This document shows positions 55,801-64,000 of a stretch of DNA of 64,000 nt, in pieces (position 1 is the first letter of the stretch; every line of letters begins with the position of its first letter). The DNA is taken from contig CM046873.1 in NCBI GenBank assembly GCA_025617745.1, positions 28,099,410 to 28,163,409 on the forward strand. The letters run 5' to 3'. Source of the stretch: Heliocidaris erythrogramma. Lineage: Eukaryota > Echinodermata > Echinoidea > Camarodonta > Echinometridae. The notes under the pieces were generated by a model. That model saw nothing but the letters and a program-made list of their open reading frames with translations. It was not told the origin of the DNA and did not search any database. The position numbers were made by a program, and so were the translations under genes.

Positions 55801-58800
55801 AATGTTGCCGTTAATGGTAAGTTTTATTAAATGCAACGGGGACCTGGGCGTGAAATTACATTGTGAAAGAAACTCTCTCAAAGCAATAGACCTGTTTACT
55901 TTAAGTTATTCAAATTTATGGACGTTTCTTTCCTGGGGACCTAGGTAGTCATCATCATCATCATCATCAATCCAGTTTTGATCCGGGTATATTCCCCGTT
56001 GACGGGGGTGGCCGGATTTACCTCACTTTGTAGCAATCTTTCTCACACCCGCCCTCCATCTCCCACGATTCATGGCATTCTCCCTCCTCAAACCAACTCC
56101 ACTACACTCCTCCTCAACCTGTTTTCTCCATGTTTTCCTCGGTCGTCCTCGCTTCCTCGGGCCCTTCACTTCAAACTCCAGAGCTTTTCTCAAAATGTGC
56201 CCATCCTCCCTTCTCAGCACATGCCCATACCATCTCACTCCATTTGCTTTTGCCATCTGAGCCACTGATTCGTCCAGTCCTAACATCTCCAACAGGTCCT
56301 TGCTCCTTTTTCTATCCATTAGTTTCACTCCACACATTGCTCTCACCATTGCTCTCTCAGTCCTCGTCAAGATCGCCAGCTCATTCTCACCTAAACACCA
56401 TGTCTCACTCCCATATCATCACTGGTCTTACACAGCTGCGATAGACCATTCCCTTCACCTTCAACGAGAACCTTTTTGAGTTCAAAAGCTCTCCACATTC
56501 CCTGAACGTGATCCAACCAAATCTTGTTCTTGCTGTGACAGCTGCCTCGCAACCACCACCTGCGTTCACTCTATCCCCCAGATAACAAAAGCTACTCACT
56601 GTTTCGACCTCATCACACAACTTCTCCATACATGTAGGTTCCACGCACCCTCCAGCACACTTCCTACATTTACTACACATAAAATCTCTCCCTAGCCTTG
56701 GGTCACCCTCCTTTAACCCTAATAGAGCCGGGTTATTTAGACCCATCTCACAGCCGGGGGGGGGGGTGGGGGGCTGATTCCGCCCCCCCTAAGATCTCGG
56801 CCGTCCACCGCGCATTTGCAACGAAAATCGGCACACACGTCGCCGACCACTTAATCTACAAAACTGTATAGTCAATTTCTCCGAAAAATGTCTCAACTAA
56901 TTAATTATGCTAATTTATGCATAAAATTAATGGTTTGCTCTAATTAATTAAATAAAGCCCCAAAACTGCTAATTTTTTGTATAGAGACAATTTGTCAGAT
57001 TCTGATCAAATAAACCAAAAAAAAAATTCGGTAAAATCCTTTTTTTCTTATGTATTTTATTGTTTTTTTAATTTCTTATGTATTTCTTTGTTGTTTTTTT
57101 TTCGATGGAATTCGTCGGCGACACTATTTTAATCATAAACAACATAAAATTAATTGTTTTTAAACAGTTAAAGTAAAAATAATGAAACATTTATGAATTT
57201 TGGCTGGAAACACAATTTGCATTGGATTTGTACACGAAATCACGTTTTTGAGCAATTTTGGGTCTGACATGCACTTACGAAATGTTGCGTAACTCCGGAA
57301 CCGCACACGCGGACATCACAAATTTGGTCTCAAAAGTTGCGCAAGACTTGAAAGAAAAAAGTAGTGAAGCGGCGTGGTGACTGCTTTTCGCGATGCGAAC
57401 ATATTACGCGAAACGTCGAGGGGGGGCGGAATCCGCCCCCCCCCCCCCGGGCCTATTAGGGTTAATACTTTGGCACACCTTCCATGGATCCATTTCCTAC
57501 ATTTTAATAGTAACATGGTATTCCATTAACCTGTTATTCATGAATGAACTACAATACTTGGAATCTAGTTTGCATACAAATTACTTGTTACCATGTCTGA
57601 CAAGCCTCCAGGTTGTCAAAAACAACCTTTGTTTCAAAAGTATGCATAAAATTTGAATATATTAGTAAACAGGTCTATTGGGAAAGGTTGATCATATCAC
57701 TATGAACATGGCGAACAAAGAAGTGGACAAAATATACAGCTCCTCGTTGTACCTTCCACACTTGCTCTGGTAGACAAAAGAACATCCCTTCATTGCTATT
57801 ATGTAAATATACATGTGTATGTAGAACAGGGGAGCGTTTCATCAAGTGTTTTGTCAGTGATTTTTACCGACAACTGTTATAAGCTACTGAAATCCTTGCA
57901 TCTGACTGGCTGAGAGCAAATTTGTCAGTAAAATTCACTGACAAAACACTTGATGAAATGCTCCCCAGGTTTCACAAGCACATTCACCTGCTCTACTTAT
58001 TTTACATAATAGCAATGAAGGGATGTTCTTTTGTCTACCGGAACAATTGTAGAGGGTACAACGAGGAGCTGTGTATTTGTCTGCTTTCTTTGTCATCATG
58101 TTCATAGTGTATCTACATAATAATTTGTGTATACTGTGAGGTTTTGGCAACATGATAAGAAATTGACTCATTCCTGCACACAGAAATAAGTCGTGACTAT
58201 ATTGCACACAGAAATAAGTCGTGACTATATTGTACACACAAATGTTCAGCCAGAACATTTCAGTTGTTTCTTGTCATATCTTTTATGTGAGGGAATTTGA
58301 TGAGCAATCCTTTTTACGGGACATATCTACTAATCTTCCAAACTAACATAATAAGAATGAGAAAGCTCACAAATTATTTTTTACCTTCCCCAGCACTCAA
58401 CCTTCCCTTTCATCAACACAGGCTACTTACAATACATGTTTGAACAGGCATTGCCAGCTCATTTTTGTGTGCTGTCACATTAGGGACGCTACAGCTACCA
58501 GTATTTGCAAAAATAAAACCCTCGCGAAAATAATGGCTTACATGCTTACATTACAGTAATATGTAAAACAAATAGAGTGAATCTGATTGACGAGTTGATT
58601 GATACATTGTTTTCTTGGTCTAATTAACTCATTTCATTTCCTGCTTTATACATGTAAATATTAAATTACATGTACATGTAATTTTAAACTATTTGATCGT
58701 GAAGTGCTATTACTAGATAGGCATGGCAGGGCAGCATTTCACGAATGATGACTTTGGATGATCAGATCATTTAGTAGATTACTCAGAAATGTTAACGGCG

Positions 58801-61800
58801 GAGAGTACCACTATTGTGTACCTTTTCTTTTTTTTCTTTTTTTTTAATTGTAGTTACACATATGTATATGTTTACCTTATCTCATTTTGTTTTATGTGTG
58901 CACCAGCCAATGTGGAGAGCCTCTCGACAGAATTGTTTTAATTCTTTTAGGTAATCCCCAGGCTTTGGCTGGTGCTAAATCATGTAAATCTTTATACTGT
59001 GATTCTGTTCTGTTATCTTTGTGAAATTTTCTACGTACATATATTTATTATTATCTTGCCTGGAAATTAAATAAATAAATAAAAATAAATAAAATACAAG
59101 GTTAGTAATCTTCTATTCCTGAAGTTAAACCCAACACTTGGTCTAAAGTCAGTTTAACAAAAGGAATGACTTCAGTCGGACTTCCTTATTTGTTAAAACT
59201 CGACTTCAGAAAGGACACTGATGCTAGGTCTCGACTCTAGACTTTTCACAAAAGGAAAACTTAGACCTCAGTCTAACTTCCTTTGGTAACACTCAACTTT
59301 AGAAGGATGTCGAGTGGGCCTAAGAGTGTAGTCCCGTATGTTTGCATATAATGTTGGTGCTTATTTTCCTCAGGTTTTGTACTGCATGTACTTGTATGTG
59401 GTATATTTTGCTGGTTATATTTGTGAACTTACATGTATTCAGCATATCTCTTGGCAAATGGCCATTATCACTGTAAATTTATGACATTTGATGAAACAGA
59501 TCAACTTACCTTGATGTGTTATATATTCCCATCCCAGACTTGAATACAACTATATCAGAGAAAAAAGAAAGAAAAAAACACATCTTAAAAAAATTAAAAA
59601 ATACATTTACATCATGTATAAATTAAAAATTTGTTAAAATCAAAAATACATTATTAAAAAGAAAGAAAAAATGTTACATTGTTGGATACGAACATGTTTA
59701 ACACAGAATGAGTTATGCATATATATATACTTTTTAAATTCCTCTTGCATTTTTTTTTCAAGAAAGATAGGTACATACAATTTTACTGACATCACATCAT
59801 AAACATTCTTTTTAAAAAAAAATCTTTACATTTTTTTTTTCCATTCAGAATTCAAAGTGTTTTTCCTGAATTAACTCTAAAAAGGCAAAAAGCCAAATTT
59901 GGTGTCAAAGTGTTAAAACAGAGTCTGATAAGCTAGTGCAACTAAACTACATGTATCTTCAAGTACTGGAAACCAAATACACATTTTGTTGACCCTTGCA
60001 TTTCCTATAATACTTTGTATGTGTACATTGTATGTACTTGAAATATCTTCACAACATTGTGCTAAATTAGCAAAACAAACCTTTTAAATCATTTTTGCAC
60101 ATATTTCCTGCAGTACTTGACATTCACAATACAGGGCAGCATTGCTGATTAACTTTTTGAAATAATACAACAAATCTGTATTTAAAGATTGATGAATGTG
60201 AACAATTTTTTTCACATCAAATTGAGTTCATGATCCTTTGCTTTCTATAGTCTGTGCAAATTAATTTTTTCCAATTATTTTCACAGATATTTTAGCAAAA
60301 AGACCCCTTTCTATCGCAGTCTGCAAACAAAACAAGGGGAACGCCGTGCGTTGTCTCGCCTGTATTTTGCAGTTTACTTTAATATGGTTTGAGGTGAAAA
60401 AGATAAAAAAATAAGGATTGATACAAGAAAGTGATGTCAATGTGAATACATTTTACAGTGTCATGAAAACTATTGTTACAGTATGTAAAAAAAGTGAGTA
60501 CACCCCTAACATTTTGACAGTCATTTTATTCTATCTTCTCAAGGGACAAAGCTAGAGAGGTGAAACTTTGACATCATTAGTCTACAACGTATGTGATGGC
60601 ATATAATCACTGTACTGTGAAAACAACTCAGTGAATACTTCATTGTTTCGGAAAGGGTGGCCAAAAAAGTCAGTACACCCTTTGGAGATTTTGTTATGAA
60701 CTTGTCCTAAGTGTCAGTATTTGGTGTGGGCTCCATTGTTTTCACATACTGCCTTAATTCTTTGTGGCATAGAGTCTACCAGACGTGCACAGACAGTTGC
60801 AGGGATGTTTTTCCATTCCTCCTGGACAACATCACGGAGCTGCCGTATGTTGGAAACCTGGCGCAGCTCCACCTTCTGCTTGAGGATGCCCCACAGATGC
60901 TCAATTGGGTTGAGATCTGGGGACATCTTTGGCCACTTCATCACCTTGACCTTGAGCTTCTGGAGGAAGGCTGTAGTCATCTTACTGGTATGTTTGGGGT
61001 CATTGTCGTGCTGGAAAATAGCCTGGCGACCCAGTTTCTTGAGAGAAGGCATCATATTTTTCTTTAGAATGTCACAGTACATTGTAGAATCCATGATTCC
61101 CTCGATGAACCGTAGTTCACCAGGTCCAGATGCACTCATGCAACCCCACACCATGACACTGCCACCACCATGCTTGACCGTAGGTAGTACACACTTAGCC
61201 TTATACTCCTCACCAGGACGCCGCCAGACATGTTGAACACCATCGGAGCCAAACAAGTTGATCTTTGTCTCGTCAGACCATAGAACATGGTTCCAGTAGG
61301 TTCCAGTTTTTGTTTTGTTGGTTTCTGCGAACTGCTTGCGGGCTCTCTTGTGTGCTGCCTTAAGAAGGGGTTTCTTTCTTGGACAACGTCCATGCATACC
61401 AACTTGGTGCAGGCTGTTCCGGATCGTCTGGGCAGTAACACATGGTCCTCCACCTGAAGCAACCTCTTCAGCAATGCTGCCAGCACTTCTATGTGGGTCT
61501 GCAGAAGACAGCCTCTGGACATGACGACGATCACGTGAACTCAACTTGGCTGGACGACCCTGACGAGGCCTGTTCTGGGTGGATCCCGTCGTAGAAAATC
61601 GCTGGACAACCCTAGCCACGGTGCTAGGACTCACTTTCAGGGTCTTGCTGATTTTGTTATAACCAAGGCCATCTTTGTGGAGAGCAACTATTCTCTTCCT
61701 CAGGTCTGTGGAGAGTTCTTTGCCATGAGGAGCCATGTTGGCCAGCCAATGACCAGTATGGGTATGAGCACTGGGGTTGTGGGTTTTGTCAATCACCTTG

Positions 61801-62496
61801 CATCACAAAGGGTGTACTGACTTGTTTGGCCACCCTTTCAGAAACAATGAAGTATTCACTGAGTTGTTTTCACAGTACAGTGATTATATGCCATCACATA
61901 CGTTGTAGACTAACTACTCTGCATGATGTCAAAGTTTCACCTCTCTAGCTTTGTCCCTTTAGAAGATAGAATAAAATGACTGTCAAAATGTTAGGGGTGT
62001 ACTCACTTTTTTTACATACTGTATATAAGTAAAATTAAGGTTATCCTATATTGCAGGAGGATGAAATAATTGTGATTTAGCATTATAAATGGACAGTTAT
62101 TGCATGGTGATATAATTATCATAGAATGGGGTAGTGGATAATGAAAATTTCAAAAATACCCCTTTATCCACAGAATTTTGAACATTCATGCAGACACATT
62201 TTAATGGAAAGTAAACAATTTGGTGATTTTATGGATCTAGTGACGATGAACAATATCCTACCTTCTGGTTCTGTCTCTTGCGGCGTCATCGTCGCAAACA
62301 TATTCTTCGGCTGGACAATGTCCTCTTTGATCACAACGTCCAAGGGGCCCTGCATCTGGCGGACCACGAGCACCACCAACATGACGCTGCCAATGATGAC
62401 CAGGAGTTGGGTGCTGATGCAGGCCCGCACGTCCCGCAGAACGGCCTTCCGTATTCCCACCAACATGGCTCGAAGCAAAACCCTCAGAAACCGCAT
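46449..62496 (-). CDS. Exo-alpha-sialidase (neuraminidase, GH33), type II membrane protein
   Basis: Nine exons join with matching phases to 1461 bases (486 aa): 62496-62262, 59549-59510, 52914-52744, 52019-51884, 51295-51202, 50093-50007, 48972-48830, 48431-48237 and 46808-46449. The enzyme would remove terminal sialic acids from glycans. An N-terminal hydrophobic segment (31-45, LLVIIGSVMLVVLVV) after basic residues predicts a signal anchor with the catalytic six-bladed propeller outside the cytosol. Active-site candidates are Arg92 in SRIPAI, Asp116, Glu300 in HGNEAT, Arg316 in LNGR, Arg398 or Arg400, Tyr426 in YSDL and Glu451 in LFEAG. Asp boxes are SFDNGETW (195-202), SDDNGETW (272-279), SENGGETF (329-336) and SKDGCKTW (406-413). 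MNPVPI and GPGHG also match NEU2/NEU1-type animal sialidases. An in-frame stop lies just upstream of the ATG. It looks intact. The paralogue class (NEU1-like or NEU2-4-like) is not settled. Confidence 0.93.
47561..47713. mobile_element. CCCGTTTCATAAAAC-type hairpin MITE
   Basis: The ends CCCGTTTCATAAAAC and GTTTTATGAAACGGG are inverted. The core (TAAGCTACTGAAATCCTT) is shared with the GGGGAGCGTTTCATCA family. It lies in sialidase intron 8. Confidence 0.8.
48237..48431 (-). CDS. Sialidase exon 8
   Basis: It runs from TATATACAG to GTACTA, 65 codons in phase 0. It carries VCLNGRTLHADLTRVVSFSE, with the second catalytic Arg, and the third Asp box. Confidence 0.93.
48541..48825. repeat. Pyrimidine (CT)-rich tract
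   Basis: It consists of (CT)n and CCCT blocks on the plus strand in sialidase intron 7, next to the donor of exon 7. It is low-complexity. Confidence 0.9.
48830..48972 (-). CDS. Sialidase exon 7
   Basis: It runs from TTTTTTATAG to GTGAGT. It encodes NYANVIASDDNGETWFLGG, the second Asp box, and WRPIHGNEAT, with the candidate Glu. Confidence 0.93.
49064..49575. mobile_element. Large foldback element with a hairpin MITE at its tip
   Basis: The left arm (49064-49250) and right arm (49390-49575) pair over about 180 bases, from AGTGTATTTCAAC outward ends through GACTAGTCGACGCACCTGTA to ACAGTTAAC at the inner end. A GGGGAG(C/T)GTTTCATC MITE fills the loop exactly. A related arm fragment (GTCGACTAGTCTCCTCACAA) occurs at 8572-8591. 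It lies in sialidase intron 6. Confidence 0.9.
49251..49389. mobile_element. GGGGAGTGTTTCATCC hairpin MITE (nested)
   Basis: It is a 139-base palindrome of the same family as 35532-35667. It sits between the inner ends of the 49064-49575 arms. Confidence 0.9.
50007..50093 (-). CDS. Sialidase exon 6
   Basis: It runs from CTCTTTAG to GTAAGT. It encodes GPGHGIQLKSGRLIVAGNYF, the conserved GPGH loop and strand of the propeller (phase 1 at both ends). Confidence 0.93.
50105..51180. repeat. Kilobase polypyrimidine array with tandem inserts
   Basis: The plus strand is dominated by (CT)n and (TTC)n blocks. A ~100-base unit containing CATAATCCATAATAAAAGCA is repeated at about 50757 and 51018. It is most of sialidase intron 5, purine-rich on the transcribed strand, and may form triplex DNA. 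No protein is encoded. Confidence 0.9.
51202..51295 (-). CDS. Sialidase exon 5
   Basis: It runs from TTCTGCAG to GTAAGT. It begins with the first Asp box (SFDNGETWTIAKDI) and continues TLGQMRPPPALYAPG (phase 1 end). Confidence 0.94.
51884..52019 (-). CDS. Sialidase exon 4
   Basis: It runs from CATGACAG to GTAAGT. It encodes AMNPVPIVDKVLDVILLVYH and NQYIMVTR. MNP.P is a conserved sialidase strand (phase 0 end). Confidence 0.93.
52387..52468 (-). pseudogene. Partial tandem copy of sialidase exon 3 (distal)
   Basis: It resembles 52762-52846 within exon 3 but has a one-base shift in the KDWK stretch. It ends upstream in a GAT/ATC repeat (52492-52523). It has no acceptor or donor. Confidence 0.8.
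52573..52662 (-). pseudogene. Partial tandem copy of sialidase exon 3 (proximal)
   Basis: It reads SIHIMLRRAKRKDWKVE and then TAG where exon 3 has Trp. The donor region of exon 3 has been lost in this copy. An ATC repeat (52660-52690) truncates the other side. Confidence 0.85.
52744..52914 (-). CDS. Sialidase exon 3
   Basis: It runs from TTCATTTAG to GTAAGA. It completes Arg92 and reads IPAIVHHKDMFLAFCEARKD, then HDIGNIHIVLRRG with the catalytic Asp116. The spacing to VLRRG is the same as in NEU2. Confidence 0.94.
53123..53339. mobile_element. GGGTGTTCCACAAA-type foldback MITE
   Basis: The ends GGGTGTTCCACAAACAGTTA and AGCTCTTTGTGAAACACCCC are inverted. It is related to 12456-12699 and lies in sialidase intron 2. 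Confidence 0.8.
53845..53958. repeat. 22-bp tandem repeat
   Basis: ACCGAAACAAAACTGACAATAG is repeated about four and a half times. Confidence 0.95.
54012..54291. mobile_element. GGGTAATTCCATAAATA foldback MITE
   Basis: The 280-base element has inverted arms of about 90 bases: GGGTAATTCCATAAATA at the left and the inverse at the right, with CATATGAAACCCACATGT inside. No ORF is present. Confidence 0.92.
54914..54995. mobile_element. GGGCAATTCCACGGTA hairpin
   Basis: It is an 82-base palindrome whose ends resemble those of the 54012-54291 element (GGGNAATTCCA). It is probably a small member of the same family. Confidence 0.8.
55675..55844. mobile_element. GGCCCGTTGCATAAAACTTACC hairpin MITE
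   Basis: It has inverted ends (CCCGTTGCATAAAACTTACC and GGTAAGTTTTATTAAATGCA). Inside, the GGTAACTC/GAGTTACC motif repeats. Confidence 0.8.
56023..56716 (-). pseudogene. LINE ORF2 C-terminal remnant
   Basis: It contains VSSFCYLGDRVNAGGGCEAA, RTRFGWITFRECGELLNSK, then in the next frame TRTERAMVRAMCGVKLMDRK, VRWYGHVLRREDGHILRKAL and RKRGRPRKTWRKQVEEE. This is the usual C-terminal half of a LINE polymerase polyprotein. There is one frameshift near 56400. The RT core is absent. Confidence 0.85.
56717..57461. mobile_element. piggyBac-like non-autonomous element (TTAA site)
   Basis: The target TTAA is present on both sides (56713-56716 and 57462-57465). The ends are CCCTAATAG and CTATTAGGG, followed inside by polyG/polyC blocks around GGCGGAATCCGCC-type sequences. 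TTAA duplication with CCC ends is the piggyBac hallmark. Its 745 bases carry no transposase. Confidence 0.8.
57733..58078. mobile_element. Foldback element with a hairpin MITE at its tip
   Basis: The left arm (57733-57828; CAGCTCCTCGTTGTACC and GACAAAAGAACATCCCTTCA) and right arm (57967-58078) are inverted. A GGGGAGCGTTTCATCA MITE fills the loop, as at 49064-49575. It lies in sialidase intron 2. Confidence 0.9.
57829..57966. mobile_element. GGGGAGCGTTTCATCA hairpin MITE (nested)
   Basis: A 138-base palindrome of the 35532 family, in the loop of a larger foldback. Confidence 0.9.
58850..59098 (+). mobile_element. LINE or SINE 3' end with (AAAT)n tail
   Basis: A repeat 3' UTR-like stretch with GCACCAGCCAATG/GGCTGGTGC pairing ends in AAATAAATAAATAAAAATAA (59070-59092). 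The family is not identified. Confidence 0.5.
59510..59549 (-). CDS. Sialidase exon 2 (40 bases)
   Basis: It runs from TCTGATATAG to GTAAGT. It encodes VVFKSGMGIYNTS, ending two bases into the catalytic Arg92 codon. Phases 1 and 2 match its neighbours, and IYNTSRIP is the sialidase RIP motif region. Confidence 0.9.
60479..62021. mobile_element. Full-length Tc1-like transposon
   Basis: The 1543-base element has TA on both sides (60477-60478 and 62022-62023). Its terminal inverted repeats are about 210 bases (60479-60684 and 61806-62021), starting CAGTATGTAAAAAAAGTGAG. The repeats differ by a ~10-base indel and few substitutions. The transposase ORF inside is intact. It inserted in sialidase intron 1. 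Confidence 0.95.
60714..61736 (-). CDS. Tc1-like transposase (DD34E)
   Basis: The product is 340 aa from the Met at 61736, the usual length for the family. An upstream in-frame Met at 61796 would add 20 residues and is less likely, because MAPHGKELSTDLRKRIV is the typical start. It binds the element's ends and cuts and pastes it at TA sites. Two helix-turn-helix regions occupy about 1-110 (GLGYNKISKTLKVSPSTVAR, then a GRPAKLSSRDRR linker). The catalytic residues are Asp in WSDETKINLFG, Asp in FQHDNDPKHTS and Glu in DLNPIEHLWG, with 34 residues between the last two. GGGSVMVWGCMSASG is also typical. I see no stop or frameshift, so activity is possible. Confidence 0.95.
   Translation of the reverse strand: MAPHGKELSTDLRKRIVALHKDGLGYNKISKTLKVSPSTVARVVQRFSTTGSTQNRPRQGRPAKLSSRDRRHVQRLSSADPHRSAGSIAEEVASGGGPCVTAQTIRNSLHQVGMHGRCPRKKPLLKAAHKRARKQFAETNKTKTGTYWNHVLWSDETKINLFGSDGVQHVWRRPGEEYKAKCVLPTVKHGGGSVMVWGCMSASGPGELRFIEGIMDSTMYCDILKKNMMPSLKKLGRQAIFQHDNDPKHTSKMTTAFLQKLKVKVMKWPKMSPDLNPIEHLWGILKQKVELRQVSNIRQLRDVVQEEWKNIPATVCARLVDSMPQRIKAVCENNGAHTKY
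62262..62496 (-). CDS. Sialidase exon 1 with signal anchor
   Basis: It opens at an ATG preceded by an in-frame TGA. A basic stretch (RVLLRAMLVGIRKAVLRDVR) leads into a 15-residue hydrophobic segment, then QMQGPLDVVIKEDIVQPKN. It ends in phase 1 at GTAGGA. A type II topology (short cytosolic N-terminus) is inferred. Confidence 0.88.
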
Positions 62497-62844
62497 GGGA
62501 TCGGACAGCTTGCCTCAAAAACCACTATGTCTACTGTAACAAAGAAACCCAACAAAAACAAACAAATCGATAATAACAATTTACAAAACGAAATAGTCCT
62601 TGGCACTGATGAAGGATACAGGCCAGCAAGTCCTACAGAATAGATTCCATGGCCCATATTCTCGAACAGTGCCTAACTTTACCCTGCCTACAGTGTATAT
62701 AGATTGAGGTCACAGAATTCTGGAATTGGTGACATTTGGCCCAAATGTCACCAACTTGGAATCCTACAAAATCAACATATGACTCCATCTATCTCTGTAA
62801 CTAAATGCAAATTTATACAAAAATGTCCTGAAAAAATGATTTCT

Positions 62845-62979
62845 GGGGAGCGTTTCATCAAGCTTTTGTCAGTGATTTTGACTAACCTAACAAATTTGCT
62901 CTCAGCCAATCAGATGCAAGGATTTCAGTAACAGTTGTCGGTAAAAATCACTGACAAAACACTTGATTAAACGCTCCCC
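62845..62979. mobile_element. GGGGAGCGTTTCATCA hairpin MITE
   Basis: A 135-base palindrome of the 35532 family, here not inside a larger hairpin. It lies about 350 bases upstream of the sialidase start codon. Confidence 0.9.
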
Positions 62980-63682
62980 TGATGCTTAACCTTGTCAGGA
63001 AATAATTTTGTTTCTTTATTTGGTTACAGTACATAAATACACTGTATAGTAATACGGAACTTAGGGGTTGACGAATGGCCTTCCATGTACATTAAATCAA
63101 CCCTGTATGAAAGAACCTTAGGGCTCAATCACACAGGACACAGGAAACCACTGTGTTTTAAAACAGAACTTTCTTTTTCAACATGTACGGTAAATTAAAA
63201 ATAAATGGCAGCATATTAGTGGTTTTTGCTCCATGGTTGCTGTTACCCAGTAAATTGCACACACAGTTCATAGCAAGACATTTCAAATTACATGTACTTA
63301 CCAGGTGGCCATTTTCTACACTGGGTTGAGAGAGATAAGTGTTTGAAATTGCCTTTACAAAGTCAAAAGAACAGCACTGTAATATTTATTGTAGGTATCA
63401 GCCAAAGATTTGATCTTTCATGAAGAACTTTTTTTATTAATAGGATATCAGGAGACACAGCGTGTGAAATGTCACACTTGAACGATATGCAACTCTGCTG
63501 CTATAAAGCTTCACAGATCTATTCCACTTTTCACAGGTATCAGAGCAGGGAGCCAAAGTCCACCACGGTATTGCATAGAAGAGACACAGAGCAAACACAG
63601 CCTGCTTTCTCCTGCACTGGGAAAAGGGCTGTTTCTAACTGACTGGTTGAATCAGGGATATAAATAGTCAGTGGCATACATT
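62980..63682. other. Sialidase upstream region
   Basis: I see no second gene. Promoter elements cannot be named with confidence. Confidence 0.4.
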
Positions 63683-63900
63683 TGTGGGGTAACCTCGCTA
63701 GTCATAAGGACCGCTATCCATAATGCGTGACTAAATGAATAGCGGTTTTATGAATAGCGGTCCTCCTTAATAGCGAGCATATCATAGACAAATTACCTCA
63801 CTATAAGGACCACTATTCATAACTATTCATAAGGACCGCTATTCATAACGCATATTATTAAATGAATAGCTGTCCTTATGAATAGCGAGCGGACCCCACA
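63683..63900. mobile_element. TGGGGTAACCTCGCTA foldback MITE
   Basis: The ends TGGGGTAACCTCGCT and AGCGAGCGGACCCCA are inverted. Inside, the motifs AAGGACCGCTAT and ATAGCGGTCCT recur six or more times. TTTGT flanks on both sides may be a target duplication. Confidence 0.8.
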
Positions 63901-64000
63901 TTTGTAGGTGGGGGGGGGGGAACGGGGGAGGGGCATGCTTACAGCCCCAAAGACAAAAATCAAACAACAATAATCAACAAGAAAAAAAACAAAGGAAGAA

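Larger units (their letters stand above)
55955..57520 (-). mobile_element. LINE 3' fragment split by a TTAA element
   Basis: Two parts (57520-57462 and 56716-55955) form one minus-strand LINE C-terminus ending in a (GAT)n tail (55953-55972). The first part carries CRKWIHGRCAKVL, the second DPRLGRDFMCSKCRKC, and together they restore one Cys/His-rich zinc motif across the insertion. Confidence 0.8.

Noticed and set aside
60711..61236. Plus-strand frames over the transposon
   Set aside because: They are antisense shadows of the Tc1-like transposase.
62141..62643. Frames of 86-132 aa over the sialidase first exon
   Set aside because: They are shadows; only the minus-strand frame beginning at 62496 joins the downstream sialidase exons.

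Overview
This is a nuclear window from an intron-rich, repeat-dense animal genome, most likely an echinoderm (sea urchin or a close relative). The reasons are large genes of many small exons, AT-rich introns, frequent TACATGTA-type motifs, and dozens of short foldback transposons. The best conserved protein is an animal STRAP. The species call is an inference. There are three protein-coding loci and one clear RNA gene; most of the rest is mobile-element sequence. | Left (1-6.4 kb): a tRNA-Arg(UCU) gene lying inside a 409-bp direct-repeat unit, a foldback element, and long GGT/GAT simple repeats. | 6.4-18.7 kb: a plus-strand gene for a bacterial-type (type 2) solute-binding protein, reconstructed from five solid exons and one possible last exon. 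It carries an in-frame TGA and a main acceptor that reads AC instead of AG. Both lesions can be bypassed in frame by nearby cryptic splice sites. Its introns hold foldback elements, a LINE fragment, a 600-bp duplication and a large inverted repeat. | 19-29.7 kb: a transposon graveyard. It holds a CCAGTAGAAA-type repeat, a gag-like fragment, an internally deleted LINE with a nested 0.16-kb element, and an inverted duplication split by a LINE with a long intact reverse-transcriptase ORF. | 30.0-38.7 kb: the complete seven-exon STRAP gene (338 aa, plus strand). One intron contains nested elements with seven 170-bp tandem units, and another contains two decayed copies of exon 6. | 38.7-46.4 kb: intergenic sequence between two convergent genes, with pogo/Tigger-like MITEs, a large foldback and a SINE-like unit whose head resembles SRP (7SL) RNA. 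| 46.4-62.5 kb: a complete nine-exon GH33 sialidase on the minus strand (486 aa, type II membrane topology). Its largest introns hold a full-length Tc1-like transposon with an intact DD34E transposase, a piggyBac-like TTAA element inside a LINE, partial tandem copies of its own exon 3, and hairpin elements nested at the tips of larger hairpins. | The three genes show no functional link to one another: STRAP is a cytosolic WD40 scaffold, the sialidase is a membrane glycosidase, and the solute-binding-type protein has no function that I can assign. The most novel signals are the animal solute-binding protein with its odd splice architecture, the hairpin-within-hairpin insertions, the partial exon duplications in two neighbouring genes, and the 7SL-like SINE head.
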